In this document: positions 45,169 to 54,134 of the stretch, in pieces | Layout of the letters: each line of letters opens with the position of its first letter | Position numbering within the stretch: the first letter of the stretch is position 1 | Assembly (NCBI RefSeq): GCF_002368075.1 | Contig: NZ_AP018314.1 | Span: 4,950,889-5,014,888 of the forward strand | Direction of reading: 5' to 3' | DNA from: Sphaerospermopsis kisseleviana NIES-73 | GTDB lineage: Bacteria > Cyanobacteriota > Cyanobacteriia > Cyanobacteriales > Nostocaceae | Length of the DNA stretch: 64,000 nt | The notes under the pieces: model-generated | What the model was told of the DNA's origin: nothing | The model's database searches: none | What the model saw: the letters and a program-made list of their open reading frames with translations, nothing else | Position numbers and translations under genes: made by a program

Positions 45169-45211
45169 ACCCTTTACCTGTAAAGTTTTCGGATTTATTC
45201 AGCAAACCCTA
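45167..45211 (-). mobile_element. MITE family B end fragment
   Basis: Read leftward from 45211 the sequence TAGGGTTTGCTGAATAAA, then an AAAAC...AAGGGTTTTAG stretch, follows the layout of the MITE family B end at 41479. Only about 45 bases are recognisable. It marks the exact point where the toxin reading frame loses its PIN sequence. Confidence 0.6.
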
Positions 45212-45281
45212 CATAGTAAATTACTGGTGCTGTATCCAAAAATAACTTTTTACCCTGAATTAAATAATCTTCAATGTTCAT
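45195..45281 (-). pseudogene. PIN-domain toxin (VapC-like) truncated by MITE family B
   Basis: The ATG at 45281 overlaps the antitoxin stop by 11 bases, as is normal for vapBC pairs. The frame reads MNIEDYLIQGKKLFLDTAPV then IYY, which is the first strand and catalytic Asp of a PIN domain. It then runs into the inserted element (VGFAE) and stops at 45195. The other PIN acidic residues are lost, so no active toxin can be made. Confidence 0.7.
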
Positions 45282-45549
45282 AGATATTTCTGAGATTTAA
45301 TTCCCTATTTTTACTTTCCTCGTTTCTATTTCTGGAAACCCAATTTTGAGCATCTTCACTAACTAAAGGATAAGGTGCTTTACCTCTGATTTCTTGCCAT
45401 TTTCGACGTTGTTTTTGTTCTATATCATTTGGTTGTGATTGCAGATATAATGACTCAATAAAAATTAATACTTTTTCTTGTTGTGCAGGTGTTAAATTAT
45501 CTAGTTTTTCTAAAATAGATTTTTTATTTTCCTGTGCTGTAGTCATCAT
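45271..45549 (-). CDS. VapB-like antitoxin of a broken toxin-antitoxin pair
   Basis: 92 residues from the ATG at 45549, six bases after GAGGA; an ATG at 45564 is less likely. The sequence TAQENKKSILEKLDNLTPAQ, then VLIFIESLYLQSQ and a basic middle, ends with LVSEDAQNWVSRNRNEE. It resembles cyanobacterial short antitoxins encoded directly before PIN toxins. The toxin downstream is truncated, so this protein is probably an orphan antitoxin that could still protect against related toxins. Confidence 0.65.
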   Translation of the reverse strand: MMTTAQENKKSILEKLDNLTPAQQEKVLIFIESLYLQSQPNDIEQKQRRKWQEIRGKAPYPLVSEDAQNWVSRNRNEESKNRELNLRNIYEH

Positions 45550-45730
45550 GAAAATCCTCATCATTTGTAAAACACAATCTTCTTTAATTATATAGCTATC
45601 GGCTTTTATTTGTAAATATTGCCAGGATTTGAGGATGTACAGGATATTATTGAATGATTGTTTTTTGGAAGTTGGGGATTTTTTAGGATGTTGTTTAATG
45701 ATTGTTTTTGAATAATTTAAACCATCTATA

Positions 45731-45862
45731 AACTACTATCCTGTAAATCCTTTAATCCTGGTTATCCTGATTCAGACAAATGCAACTTTCATCACCAACA
45801 AACCAGCTAAAAACTACCATCCTGTAAATCCTATAATCCTGGTTATCCTGATTCAGACAAAT
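45731..45862. repeat. 51-base direct repeat, 81-base period
   Basis: Two copies (45731-45781 and 45812-45862) share CTGTAAATCC, TAATCCTGGTTATCCTGATT and CAGACAAAT. It is a common Nostocales intergenic repeat type. It lies between the antitoxin gene and the FAD-domain gene; the rest of 45565-45867 has no gene. Confidence 0.8.
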
Positions 45863-45867
45863 AAATT

Positions 45868-46707
45868 TTACCTTCCTTTTTTCCCCTTCTGCCAACTTTG
45901 ACTATTAGGCTTTTTACTAAACTCACCTTTGGGAAAAAGTCGCGCTTCCAACTCCTCATAACTCCCCTCAAAATCACACTTACCATAAAGCGGACATTGA
46001 CGACAATAAACCCCTTTTGTGTAACGTTCTAAATTTTCCCGATTGAAAAAATAAGGTTTATGACTAAAGGTACTCGCTACCCATTGCCATGACATATTAT
46101 TACTTGCAGGATCGCCATCCAACAAATGTTGTAAAAACCATTTTGCGCCTGCTTGCCATTGAATACGTCGCCAATGGATAATATAAGCTGCTAACCACAT
46201 TCTAATATGGTTATGTAAATAGCCAGTTTTTCTTAATTCTTGACTAAAATTATCAATACAAACCAGTCCGGTTTTTCCTTCAATAATATCTTCCGGTAAA
46301 TTTTTTGCGTAATCTGCTACTTTATAACCGGTTTTGTATTCTTCTTGATTTTCCCAAATACCTTTTCCTAACTTAACATACAGCCTTTGCCAATAATCGC
46401 GCCATCCTAATTCATTAATTAATTTACTCGCATCTTCTGGATTTTCCACCCGTTCTAAAATATCATCTCTAATTTCTCGCAAACTTAAAACGCCATAACG
46501 AATATAAGGTGATAACCTAGTAACAGCACCAGTTAAAGAATTGCGTGTTTTTGCGTAGGCAACAGGATCTACTTGTTTTAGCTTCGCTTTTGCTGCTTTC
46601 CTTCCACCCACAGTTTCGCTGATGTGATCATCTTGTTCTGCGGACTGGGGAAATTGTTCGCGCAGGTAAGCTATTAACTCATCTCGATTAGTGAAATCAC
46701 GTAACAT
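45868..46707 (-). CDS. Stand-alone photolyase/cryptochrome-like FAD-binding domain
   Basis: 279 residues. The photolyase FAD domain signature is present: RLSPYIRYGVLSLREI, ELGWRDYWQRLY, GYLHNHIRMWLAAYIIHW and NNMSWQWVASTFSHKPYFFN. The N-terminal alpha/beta domain of photolyases is absent. A C-terminal cluster CRQCPLYGKC adds three cysteines, reminiscent of iron-sulfur photolyases. A separate photolyase-N-like protein is encoded at 44074. Divergently oriented from the lipoxygenase gene with a gap of about 100 bases. DNA repair or light sensing cannot be decided from the sequence. Confidence 0.8.
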   Translation of the reverse strand: MLRDFTNRDELIAYLREQFPQSAEQDDHISETVGGRKAAKAKLKQVDPVAYAKTRNSLTGAVTRLSPYIRYGVLSLREIRDDILERVENPEDASKLINELGWRDYWQRLYVKLGKGIWENQEEYKTGYKVADYAKNLPEDIIEGKTGLVCIDNFSQELRKTGYLHNHIRMWLAAYIIHWRRIQWQAGAKWFLQHLLDGDPASNNMSWQWVASTFSHKPYFFNRENLERYTKGVYCRQCPLYGKCDFEGSYEELEARLFPKGEFSKKPNSQSWQKGKKGR

Positions 46708-46810
46708 AGTATTATTGGTTGAGAATTATGTAATCAAAATTAGAAATAGTGGCAATTTAAATATAACTATATTATCCTCTACAGTATATCAAGTGTTACC
46801 AGAAAAAGCC

Positions 46811-48733
46811 ATGACAAAACACCCATCTTTACAAGAAAAACAAGGTTACTATCGCTATGATCCCAGTAACTTAGATCAAAAAGGATATGCAAGGTTATTT
46901 CCTTACACTGGGGAAGATGGCGTTATCCGTTATATTTTAACCAAACTCAGCGAAAATTTGGTAGAACAGGGGAAACTTTCCCAACCTTGGACTTTATTAC
47001 TGAGTCAGTTAGATAAAAAAGCGGAAGAATTACAGGAAAATTGGTTAAATATATCGACTTTGTTGGTAGACTGCAAAGTTTTTCAATCGGGATGGTTTAA
47101 TTTGGATTTACCGCCCAATGAACAATTTAATAGTAGCTATATCCAAGAAAGAAAAAAATTAATTCAAACAATTTCTGCTGTTAAAAAAGCTGTCGAAAAT
47201 GTAGATAAAAATTTACCTCCCCTCACAAAAAACGCAGAACAAAGAAATTTATTTTACCAAGCATTAGCTAAAAAAGCAGATGTTAAACCTCCTGTTATGA
47301 GTATAATTCATGAACGAGATGGAGGTTTGAGTGATAGAGAATTTGTCCGTCAACGTTTAGCTGGTGCTAACCCGACAATTATCCGCAGAGTGCAAACAAA
47401 TGATCAAAGTTTGATTCAAACTTTAGCTACTCAACCTTACAAATTAGCTAATAACGGTGCTGTTGATTTAATTAAAGCTGCCAGTGAAAATCAGTTGTTT
47501 ATTGCTGACTATCCAATTTTTAAAGATTTGAAAATTACAGACTTACAAACTGGTAAATATGTAGGTAGTCCAGTAGCTTTATTTCACAATACAGAAAAAG
47601 GTTTAGAACCTGTACTAATTCAATTAGAAAAAGGTCGAGTAGTCACACCAGGAATTACAGGAGAACCAGCAGATGATTGGATGAGAGCAAAGTTATATTT
47701 TCAAACTGCGGATGCTACCCATCATGAATTAATTGCCCATTTAGCTTATACTCATTTAGCAATGGAATCTTTGTCTATTGCTACTTCTAGACAAATACCA
47801 ACTAATCACCCAGTTTATCAATTATTATCTCCCCATTTTAAATTTTTAATTGCCATTAATAACCGGGGAAATAGTATATTGTTAGCAGAAGGAGCAGCAA
47901 TTGATAATTTAATGGCTCCTACTATCAAAACTTCTGGTAACTTGATGAATAAAGCCTATCGAGAAAAGTCTTTTTGGTATTATTCTCTGTTGAATGATAT
48001 TGAAGTGCGGGGAATAGAACCGAAATTATTACCAGACTTTCCTTATCGGGATGATGCGTTGTTATTATGGGAGGCGATCGCCAAATACACAACTCGTTAT
48101 TTACAACGCTACTACCCAGACGATAAAGCAGTACAACAAGACATCTATTTACAAAATTGGGCGGAAGAACTAGGCGCACCTTTAAACACCCGTCCCAAAT
48201 CAGACTTTCCTCAAGCACCTGCATGGTTACCCAAAGAAATGGTAGCAGCATCAGGAATAGAACCCCAAGAAATACCTTCCTATCCCCGCGTACCAGGGTT
48301 TACAAAAGTTGGTAGTTTGCAACAATTAATAGACATTGCAACTATCGTCATCTTTACCTGTGGACCCCAACACGCAGCTTTGAATTTTAGTCAATACGAT
48401 TATTTTGGTTATGTTCCTAACGCACCCTTAGCAAATTATATTCGTCCTGATACACCAGCCAGTTTAGAGGAAATTTTACCCTCAACAGCAAGAGATTTAG
48501 AGCAAATGCAATTAACCTTTGCATTAAGTGGAATTAACTGGAGTAAATTAGGAAGTTCTGATTTTATTCAGTTTGCAGATAAAATTGATCGGCAAATTCT
48601 CGCCCATTTTCAAAGTGATTTGTTAGAGATTGAAAGTAAAATTAAATCTCGAAATCAACAACGTTCCCTAGAAACAGGTGTAGAATATCCCTATCTTTTA
48701 CCTTCTCGGATACCCAATAGTATTAATATATAA
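46811..48733 (+). CDS. Lipoxygenase (iron-dependent)
   Basis: 640 residues from the ATG at 46811; upstream in-frame starts overlap the divergent gene and are rejected. The iron ligands are visible: HHELIAHLAYTHLAME (His-x4-His spacing), CGPQHAALNFSQYDYFGY (third His, then Asn) and the C-terminal Ile (SRIPNSINI end). A PLAT domain is not evident, so it is a mini-lipoxygenase. It dioxygenates polyunsaturated fatty acids. No catalase-related fusion is present. The neighbouring peroxiredoxin gene (75 bases downstream) could reduce lipid hydroperoxides, which is inference. Confidence 0.88.
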   Translation: MTKHPSLQEKQGYYRYDPSNLDQKGYARLFPYTGEDGVIRYILTKLSENLVEQGKLSQPWTLLLSQLDKKAEELQENWLNISTLLVDCKVFQSGWFNLDLPPNEQFNSSYIQERKKLIQTISAVKKAVENVDKNLPPLTKNAEQRNLFYQALAKKADVKPPVMSIIHERDGGLSDREFVRQRLAGANPTIIRRVQTNDQSLIQTLATQPYKLANNGAVDLIKAASENQLFIADYPIFKDLKITDLQTGKYVGSPVALFHNTEKGLEPVLIQLEKGRVVTPGITGEPADDWMRAKLYFQTADATHHELIAHLAYTHLAMESLSIATSRQIPTNHPVYQLLSPHFKFLIAINNRGNSILLAEGAAIDNLMAPTIKTSGNLMNKAYREKSFWYYSLLNDIEVRGIEPKLLPDFPYRDDALLLWEAIAKYTTRYLQRYYPDDKAVQQDIYLQNWAEELGAPLNTRPKSDFPQAPAWLPKEMVAASGIEPQEIPSYPRVPGFTKVGSLQQLIDIATIVIFTCGPQHAALNFSQYDYFGYVPNAPLANYIRPDTPASLEEILPSTARDLEQMQLTFALSGINWSKLGSSDFIQFADKIDRQILAHFQSDLLEIESKIKSRNQQRSLETGVEYPYLLPSRIPNSINI

Positions 48734-48807
48734 TCATCATTGTAAAATCCTTGTAGAGACGTTTCATGAAAATTCTCTACATTTCAGATTAACCTAAAAA
48801 TTTCATC

Positions 48808-49284
48808 ATGACCAACATTCCCGAAATTGGACAACCTGCACCCGATTTTTCCACACCAGATCAAAACGATAAACTCGTGAACCTCGCTGACTTCAACGAG
48901 TGGATAGTCCTTTATTTCTACCCCAAAGATGACACCCCTGGATGTACCACAGAAGCCAAAGATTTTACAGATTTAGCCGCAGAATTTACCGCTTTAGGTG
49001 TTAAAATAATTGGTGTAAGTCCAGATTCCAGTAAATCCCATTGCAAATTTATCGCCAAACATAACTTAGAAATTACCCTATTAAGTGACCCCGAACATCA
49101 ATTAATTGAAACTTACGGTGGATGGCGTTTAAAGAAATTCATGGGTAAAGAATATATGGGTGTTGCGCGTTCAACATTCTTGATTTCACCTGATAAAATC
49201 ATCGCCCATTCTTGGGCAAACGTCAAAACAAAAGGTCATGCACAAGCAGTCTTGAAAAAACTCCAAGAATTAACCACCAAATAA
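48808..49284 (+). CDS. bcp: Peroxiredoxin Q/BCP
   Basis: 158 residues. The peroxidatic Cys lies in DDTPGCTTEAKDF (about 44-56). The resolving Cys of the PrxQ type (five residues later) is absent, since the helix reads AKDFTDLA; another Cys occurs in SSKSHCKFIAKHN. The fold markers IVLYFYPKD and ISPDKIIAHSW are present. It reduces peroxides using thioredoxin. It follows the lipoxygenase gene on the same strand. The resolving mechanism is probably 1-Cys-like or uses the more distant Cys. Confidence 0.87.
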   Translation: MTNIPEIGQPAPDFSTPDQNDKLVNLADFNEWIVLYFYPKDDTPGCTTEAKDFTDLAAEFTALGVKIIGVSPDSSKSHCKFIAKHNLEITLLSDPEHQLIETYGGWRLKKFMGKEYMGVARSTFLISPDKIIAHSWANVKTKGHAQAVLKKLQELTTK

Positions 49285-49377
49285 CAGTTTGTAGTGAGCG
49301 ATTTATCGCTCCCTCCTGAAAATAATCATCCAGGCTTTATAATATAAATAACACCTTTATTTAATTTTTAGATAAAT

Positions 49378-50034
49378 ATGGTTCAGATTATCCAAGCACA
49401 GAATATTACCCTTGCGGAATTAAAACAAAAATTTGCCCTACAAAAATCTAAAGATGAACTTTTTTTTACAGAATTGCAACAAGATTTACCTAATATCTCA
49501 GAATTAGAACAGCAATATTTAGACCGAGTCAAAAAGAATTATCTCAACTTAGTAGAAAAATCTAGTCCTTTAGAAGATGCAGTTAAATTAGTAGTATTAT
49601 CTCCCTTACTAGATTTAGCTGGTTTCTATGATTCTCCTTTTTATATTGCCACAGAAGAACCTATAGAAATTAGTGAAACAATCTTCACAGATGATGAAGA
49701 AACTGGATCAGAAACTACAGAGATTATTAAAGGTAAAATAGATGTTTTAGTTCTACAAAATAAGCTATGGTTATTAGTGATTGAAGCTAAAAGAACTAAT
49801 TTTTCCTTAGCTAAAGCCATACCCCAAGCACTTACCTATATGTTAGCCAATCCTCACCCGAATTACCCCCTATATTCATTGGTAATTAATGGTGAAGACT
49901 TCCAATTTATTAAACTCATCCAAACTGATAAACCTTGTTATGCTTTGTCTGATAGATTCACTTTATATAGAAGGGAAAACGAACTTTATCAAGTTTTAAA
50001 AATCCTCAAAAAAATCGGTAAAATATTAACTTAA
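49378..50034 (+). CDS. Stand-alone HsdR-N-like nuclease-fold protein
   Basis: 218 residues. The region GKIDVLVLQNKLWLLVIEAKRTNFSLAKAIPQALTY contains the D...ExK residues of a PD-(D/E)XK domain similar to the N-terminus of type I restriction R subunits. No helicase motifs follow, and no hsdM or hsdS gene is near. The first 60 residues are helical. The family is common in cyanobacteria as single proteins of unknown role. The stop codon abuts the next frame, so it may be cotranscribed with the cysteine desulfurase. Confidence 0.75.
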   Translation: MVQIIQAQNITLAELKQKFALQKSKDELFFTELQQDLPNISELEQQYLDRVKKNYLNLVEKSSPLEDAVKLVVLSPLLDLAGFYDSPFYIATEEPIEISETIFTDDEETGSETTEIIKGKIDVLVLQNKLWLLVIEAKRTNFSLAKAIPQALTYMLANPHPNYPLYSLVINGEDFQFIKLIQTDKPCYALSDRFTLYRRENELYQVLKILKKIGKILT

Positions 50035-50049
50035 TTGTTGAGTTTATTT

Positions 50050-51213
50050 ATGTCTAATCGTCCCATCTACCTCGATAATCAAGCTACCACCCCCGTAGAT
50101 GAAAGGGTACTCAATGCCATGATACCTTACTTTACAGAAAAGTTTGGTAATCCTGCTAGTAATAGTCATGTTTACGGTTGGGAAGGTGAAGCAGCAGTTA
50201 AACAAACCAGGGAAATTTTAGCCACTGCTATTAACGCTAACCCAGAAGAAATTGTCTTTACCAGTGGTGCAACAGAAGCGAATAATTTAGCTATTAAAGG
50301 TGTCGCAGAAGCATATTTTTCCAAAGGTCAACATATTGTTACCGTCGCTACGGAACATAAAGCAGTTTTAGACCCTTGTGAATATTTACAAAACATGGGT
50401 TTTGAAATTACAATTCTCCCAGTCCAAAAAGATGGATTAATTGATTTAAACCAATTAGAAACAGCCTTGCGTCCTGATACAATTTTAGTATCTGTCATGG
50501 CTGCAAATAATGAAATTGGTGTTTTACAACCTTTAGCAGAAATCGGTAAAATTTGTCGAGAAAAGGAAATTATATTTCATACAGATGCAGCACAAGCTAT
50601 TGGTAAAATACCTTTAGATGTGCAAGCATTAAATATTGATTTAATGTCTTTAACTGCCCATAAAGTTTATGGTCCTAAAGGTATTGGTGCTTTATATGTT
50701 CGCAGACGTAACCCCAGAGTAAAATTAGCAGCGCAACAACATGGGGGAGGACATGAAAGAGGGATGCGTTCTGGAACTTTATATACACCGCAAATTGTTG
50801 GTTTTGGTAAAGCTGTGGAAATTGCTTTAAAAGAACAAGAAACAGAAAATCAAAGGTTAATAGAATTGCGAGAAAGACTGTGGAAACAGTTATCAACTTT
50901 GGAGGGAATTTATCTCAATGGACATCCTGAAAAAAGGTTAGCAGGAAATTTAAATATTAGTGTGGAAGGTGTGGATGGTGCTGCACTTTCTTTAGGTTTA
51001 CAACCAATTGTTGCAATATCTTCTGGTTCTGCTTGTTCTTCCAATAATGTTGCACCTTCCTATGTTTTAACAGCTTTAGGACATTCGGAAAATTTAGCTT
51101 ATGCTTCCGTAAGGTTTGGAATTGGCAGATTTAATACTGTTTATGAAATAGATCAAGTTGCCGAACATTTAATTACTACCGTGAAAAGTTTAAGAAGTTT
51201 CTCGAAAGTGTGA
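50050..51213 (+). CDS. Cysteine desulfurase (NifS/IscS type)
   Basis: 387 residues from the ATG at 50050. The PLP-binding lysine is in LTAHKVYGPKG (about 200). The catalytic Cys lies in SSGSACSSNN (about 325) on the mobile loop of class I desulfurases. Further markers are YLDNQATTPVD at the start, GATEANNLAIKG and EHKAVLDP. It transfers sulfur from cysteine for iron-sulfur cluster and other thiocofactor synthesis. It is not beside nif genes here, so a housekeeping IscS role is more likely than NifS. Confidence 0.9.
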   Translation: MSNRPIYLDNQATTPVDERVLNAMIPYFTEKFGNPASNSHVYGWEGEAAVKQTREILATAINANPEEIVFTSGATEANNLAIKGVAEAYFSKGQHIVTVATEHKAVLDPCEYLQNMGFEITILPVQKDGLIDLNQLETALRPDTILVSVMAANNEIGVLQPLAEIGKICREKEIIFHTDAAQAIGKIPLDVQALNIDLMSLTAHKVYGPKGIGALYVRRRNPRVKLAAQQHGGGHERGMRSGTLYTPQIVGFGKAVEIALKEQETENQRLIELRERLWKQLSTLEGIYLNGHPEKRLAGNLNISVEGVDGAALSLGLQPIVAISSGSACSSNNVAPSYVLTALGHSENLAYASVRFGIGRFNTVYEIDQVAEHLITTVKSLRSFSKV

Positions 51214-51276
51214 ATTATTCTCTCGTTCCCAGTCTCTGACTCCAATAAAACGGAAGCCAGAGTCTTGCTTTATTCA

Positions 51277-51297
51277 TTCCCATACAGAGTATGGGAA
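51277..51297. terminator. Hairpin between convergent genes
   Basis: TTCCCATAC, loop AGA, then GTATGGGAA: a perfect nine-base stem followed by CAAGAAAAAA. On the minus strand the 3' side is less T-rich. It lies between the desulfurase and cyanophycinase-like genes, which converge, and may end transcription from either side. Confidence 0.5.
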
Positions 51298-51369
51298 CAA
51301 GAAAAAATTTTGATTCTTGTAAAATAAAGCGGACAAGATGCCCGCACCACAAGAGGATCTGTACATCCA

Positions 51370-52473
51370 TTAATAAGGATCAGAATCAAATCTTCCCCGT
51401 TTCACACTTCTGAGATAATAACCTCTAGATGGTAAATTATTTAAATCAAAAGTTTCACCTCTAGGAAATCGCCAAATTTTATAATCATAATATGTGAGAG
51501 GTTTACCCGGTTCACAAACTTCTGGGGAATGATCTCCAAGAACAAAATAAACTGAACCCCTCCCCATAACTTTTGCAATTCCATATTTATCTACAAGTAA
51601 AGATGTTTCTTCGCTAATAGCTATTCCTAAGGCAGTATTAGATACACCATCTTGAATTTGTCGCGCAATAAAAACCATAATTCTTCCCATTCTTTTGCGT
51701 TCATCAAAATGGGTGTCAATAATCGTTCTTCGCAAATACTTCCACTGGAAAAAGTTATAGGTAAATGTAATATTCCTATAGGGGTCTTCCAGTGCTTCAT
51801 TAGTTTCAATACTATCTTCACAAGCGCAAGAATCATAAACAAATTCACTTTGAATCATTGCCCCTGCACTTGTGCCACCAATAGCCCCACCCTTATCATA
51901 AACTGATTTGATGGCAGCTTCTAATTTCGTGTTTTTCCAGTTGCGAATATATTCACATTGATCACCACCAGCAAAGAAAATTACTCCAGCATTTCTGACT
52001 TTATCAAAAATATCTGTCCTATTCGCTTCTTGTTTATTTCTAATGATTAAAGTCTCTACATAATTCACACCTCTCATATTATAAATTAGCTGATTATAAT
52101 CATCGTTACCAGCAGCACGAATGACAACAACATTAACTTTTTTGTTAGAGTTAGCACCTCCCCTGACTTGATTTATCATCCATTGAATCGCATCATCCAC
52201 ATCAGGACCACCCCCACCCAAATTATGTACAGGTCCAGCTAATAAAGGAACTTTATAATTCGGTCTATAATTGGGGTTTGGTAACGGTGGACTAACATCA
52301 CGGCTAATTTTTTCCAAGTAGCGGTTTAGGTTTGCTGTAAAGTGGGATATGAGGAAGGTTCCCATCTTCAACAACATAGTTCTTGCTTTTCTCAAGCACT
52401 TGGCTATATTTGGGAATGCCTTGGTCATACTCAGGAATGTGAAGCAAACAGCCATCATTTCTAACTCTCGCAT
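51370..52473 (-). CDS. Cyanophycinase-like peptidase (S51 family)
   Basis: About 367 residues from the ATG at 52473; an ATG at 52458 has a GAGAG site, and a TTG at 52599 would add 42 residues. The catalytic Ser is in GGTSAGAM, with FFAGGDQ before it and IIDTHFDERKRMGR and GIAISEETSLLV after it, as in cyanophycinase. The N-terminal about 100 residues (hydrophobic AVCFTFLSM start, then a Pro/Gly-rich stretch) are not in standard cyanophycinase. It probably hydrolyses cyanophycin or a related beta-aspartyl peptide. The extra N-terminus may be an export signal. Confidence 0.78.
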   Translation of the reverse strand: MRELEMMAVCFTFLSMTKAFPNIAKCLRKARTMLLKMGTFLISHFTANLNRYLEKISRDVSPPLPNPNYRPNYKVPLLAGPVHNLGGGGPDVDDAIQWMINQVRGGANSNKKVNVVVIRAAGNDDYNQLIYNMRGVNYVETLIIRNKQEANRTDIFDKVRNAGVIFFAGGDQCEYIRNWKNTKLEAAIKSVYDKGGAIGGTSAGAMIQSEFVYDSCACEDSIETNEALEDPYRNITFTYNFFQWKYLRRTIIDTHFDERKRMGRIMVFIARQIQDGVSNTALGIAISEETSLLVDKYGIAKVMGRGSVYFVLGDHSPEVCEPGKPLTYYDYKIWRFPRGETFDLNNLPSRGYYLRSVKRGRFDSDPY

Positions 52474-52592
52474 TCCCAAGGGGTAAATTCCCAGCGTACA
52501 GCCTTTGTACTGTTTTTTAACGGCAAAAAACGCAGAGTAATTAATATTATCTCCACTACTCTGCGAAAACCTCAGTTTTACTTTGTGTTTAA

Positions 52593-53780
52593 TTACCAAT
52601 CAACTTGCGATCGCTCTTTCACCACTTTCTCATATACAGCTTCCGTTTCTTTTGCTAATTGTGGCCAGCGAAATCTTCGTTCTAAATCTTCATAAGCGTT
52701 ATCTATCAACCATTGTCGATAACCTGGATTTTTCAAAACTTCTAAAATTCCCCATGCTAAAGAATCTGGATTATTTACTTTAGTTACAATTCCTGTTTTC
52801 GTATGTTGTACTACTTCCGGAAAACCACCCGTATCTGAAACCACAACCGGAACTCTAGAAGCAAAACTTTCTAAAGCTACAATACCAAAAGGTTCATAAA
52901 GACTGGGAAAAACTGCACAGTCAGCTAAGGTTTGAAATTTATCCAAGTAGTCATCAGAAAGAAAACCAGTAAAATAGCATTTATCCCAAATTCCTAAATC
53001 CCAAGCTTGCTGTTTTAAATGGTCAGTATTACCACCACCAACTATCACAAATTTAACGTAACCGCCCATTTCCCAAAGTACCTTGGGAGCAGCATTAAGC
53101 AATACAGGTATACCTTTTTCATAAGTCATCCTGCCCAAGTAATAAACAATTTTTTCATGATCTGCGGCAAATTGGCGACGAAAATCTTGAGCATGAAAAT
53201 CTCGGTAATGTTGCTTTTTCTCTGGGCGAATCCCATTAAAAATCACGTCGATTTTATCACCATGACTATTTAATGCTCTGACTACTTCCCCCCGCATATA
53301 TTCAGTACAAACAATGATACGCCAAGCGTTATAAGCTAGTAACTGTTCTTTACCACAAATATAGCGTTGGGTATCATTATAAATACCGTTATAACGTCCG
53401 TATTCTGTGGCGTGAATGGTAGCAATGAGAGGAACTTTAAAAGTATGCTTGAGAGCGATCGCTGCATCTCCAACTAACCAATCATGGGCATGAATAAGAT
53501 CAAATGGTCTTTCCTCTAACATCAGTTTACCACCGTGATGTCCCATACTCTCATTTAAATTTACTACCCAGTGAAAAAAATCATGACTATGGGCTACTGG
53601 TACTCGATGTACATAAATACCCTCAACTACTTCATACAGTGATGATTGTTTTACTTCTGGCGTAATCAAGTGAATCTCATGCCCTAACTTTACCAATTCC
53701 GGGTATAATTCTCCTACATGACGGGCAATTCCTCCCACTAACCTTGGCGGAAATTCCCAACTTAGTACCAGTATCTTCAT
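52593..53780 (-). CDS. Family 4 glycosyltransferase
   Basis: 395 residues, GT-B fold. The start MKILVLSWEFPPRLVGGIAR carries the glycine-rich acceptor-side loop. The donor domain has YYLGRMTYEKGIPVLL, FVIVGGGN, FTGFLSDDYL and the EX7E motif PSLYEPFGIVALESF. It is similar to the starch/glycogen synthase-like GT4 proteins widespread in cyanobacteria; the acceptor is unknown. It ends seven bases inside the longest possible frame of the downstream cyanophycinase-like gene. Confidence 0.85.
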   Translation of the reverse strand: MKILVLSWEFPPRLVGGIARHVGELYPELVKLGHEIHLITPEVKQSSLYEVVEGIYVHRVPVAHSHDFFHWVVNLNESMGHHGGKLMLEERPFDLIHAHDWLVGDAAIALKHTFKVPLIATIHATEYGRYNGIYNDTQRYICGKEQLLAYNAWRIIVCTEYMRGEVVRALNSHGDKIDVIFNGIRPEKKQHYRDFHAQDFRRQFAADHEKIVYYLGRMTYEKGIPVLLNAAPKVLWEMGGYVKFVIVGGGNTDHLKQQAWDLGIWDKCYFTGFLSDDYLDKFQTLADCAVFPSLYEPFGIVALESFASRVPVVVSDTGGFPEVVQHTKTGIVTKVNNPDSLAWGILEVLKNPGYRQWLIDNAYEDLERRFRWPQLAKETEAVYEKVVKERSQVDW

Positions 53781-54134
53781 TGATTTAACTCCCCGATATT
53801 TACAAAACTTGAAAGAATAGAAAAAACTACTTTGATCTCAAAATACGAAGTGTGACAATTACTGCGAGTATTCCTAGTGAAATTGTTGTTTTTTTTAATA
53901 AATAGTTTTTTGATAAAGCTTATCATATTGATTTGCAATTTATCTCTACAAAAAAACCCGATTTCATCAAAAAACCAGGTTAACTTTAAATTTGCAAATA
54001 TCTAGTTGACTGGGGACTGGAGAGGTATAGTGATCCGATTTGATTCATGAATTTTTCGTGGAGGCAGGGAACAGGGAACAGCGAGAAAAATTTATTCTAC
54101 CTCCCCTGCCTCCTGCCTCCTGTCACCTCATACA
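53781..54134. other. Gene-free stretch between the GT4 gene and lepA
   Basis: AT-rich with A-runs near 53945-53975, then repeat-like CAGGGAACAGGGAACAG and TGCCTCC units (54063-54125). No gene is supported. Confidence 0.5.

Noticed and set aside
45731..45862. Direct repeat considered as a CRISPR fragment
   Set aside because: Only two 51-base units with a 30-base gap, no further units and no cas genes; it is a common intergenic repeat.
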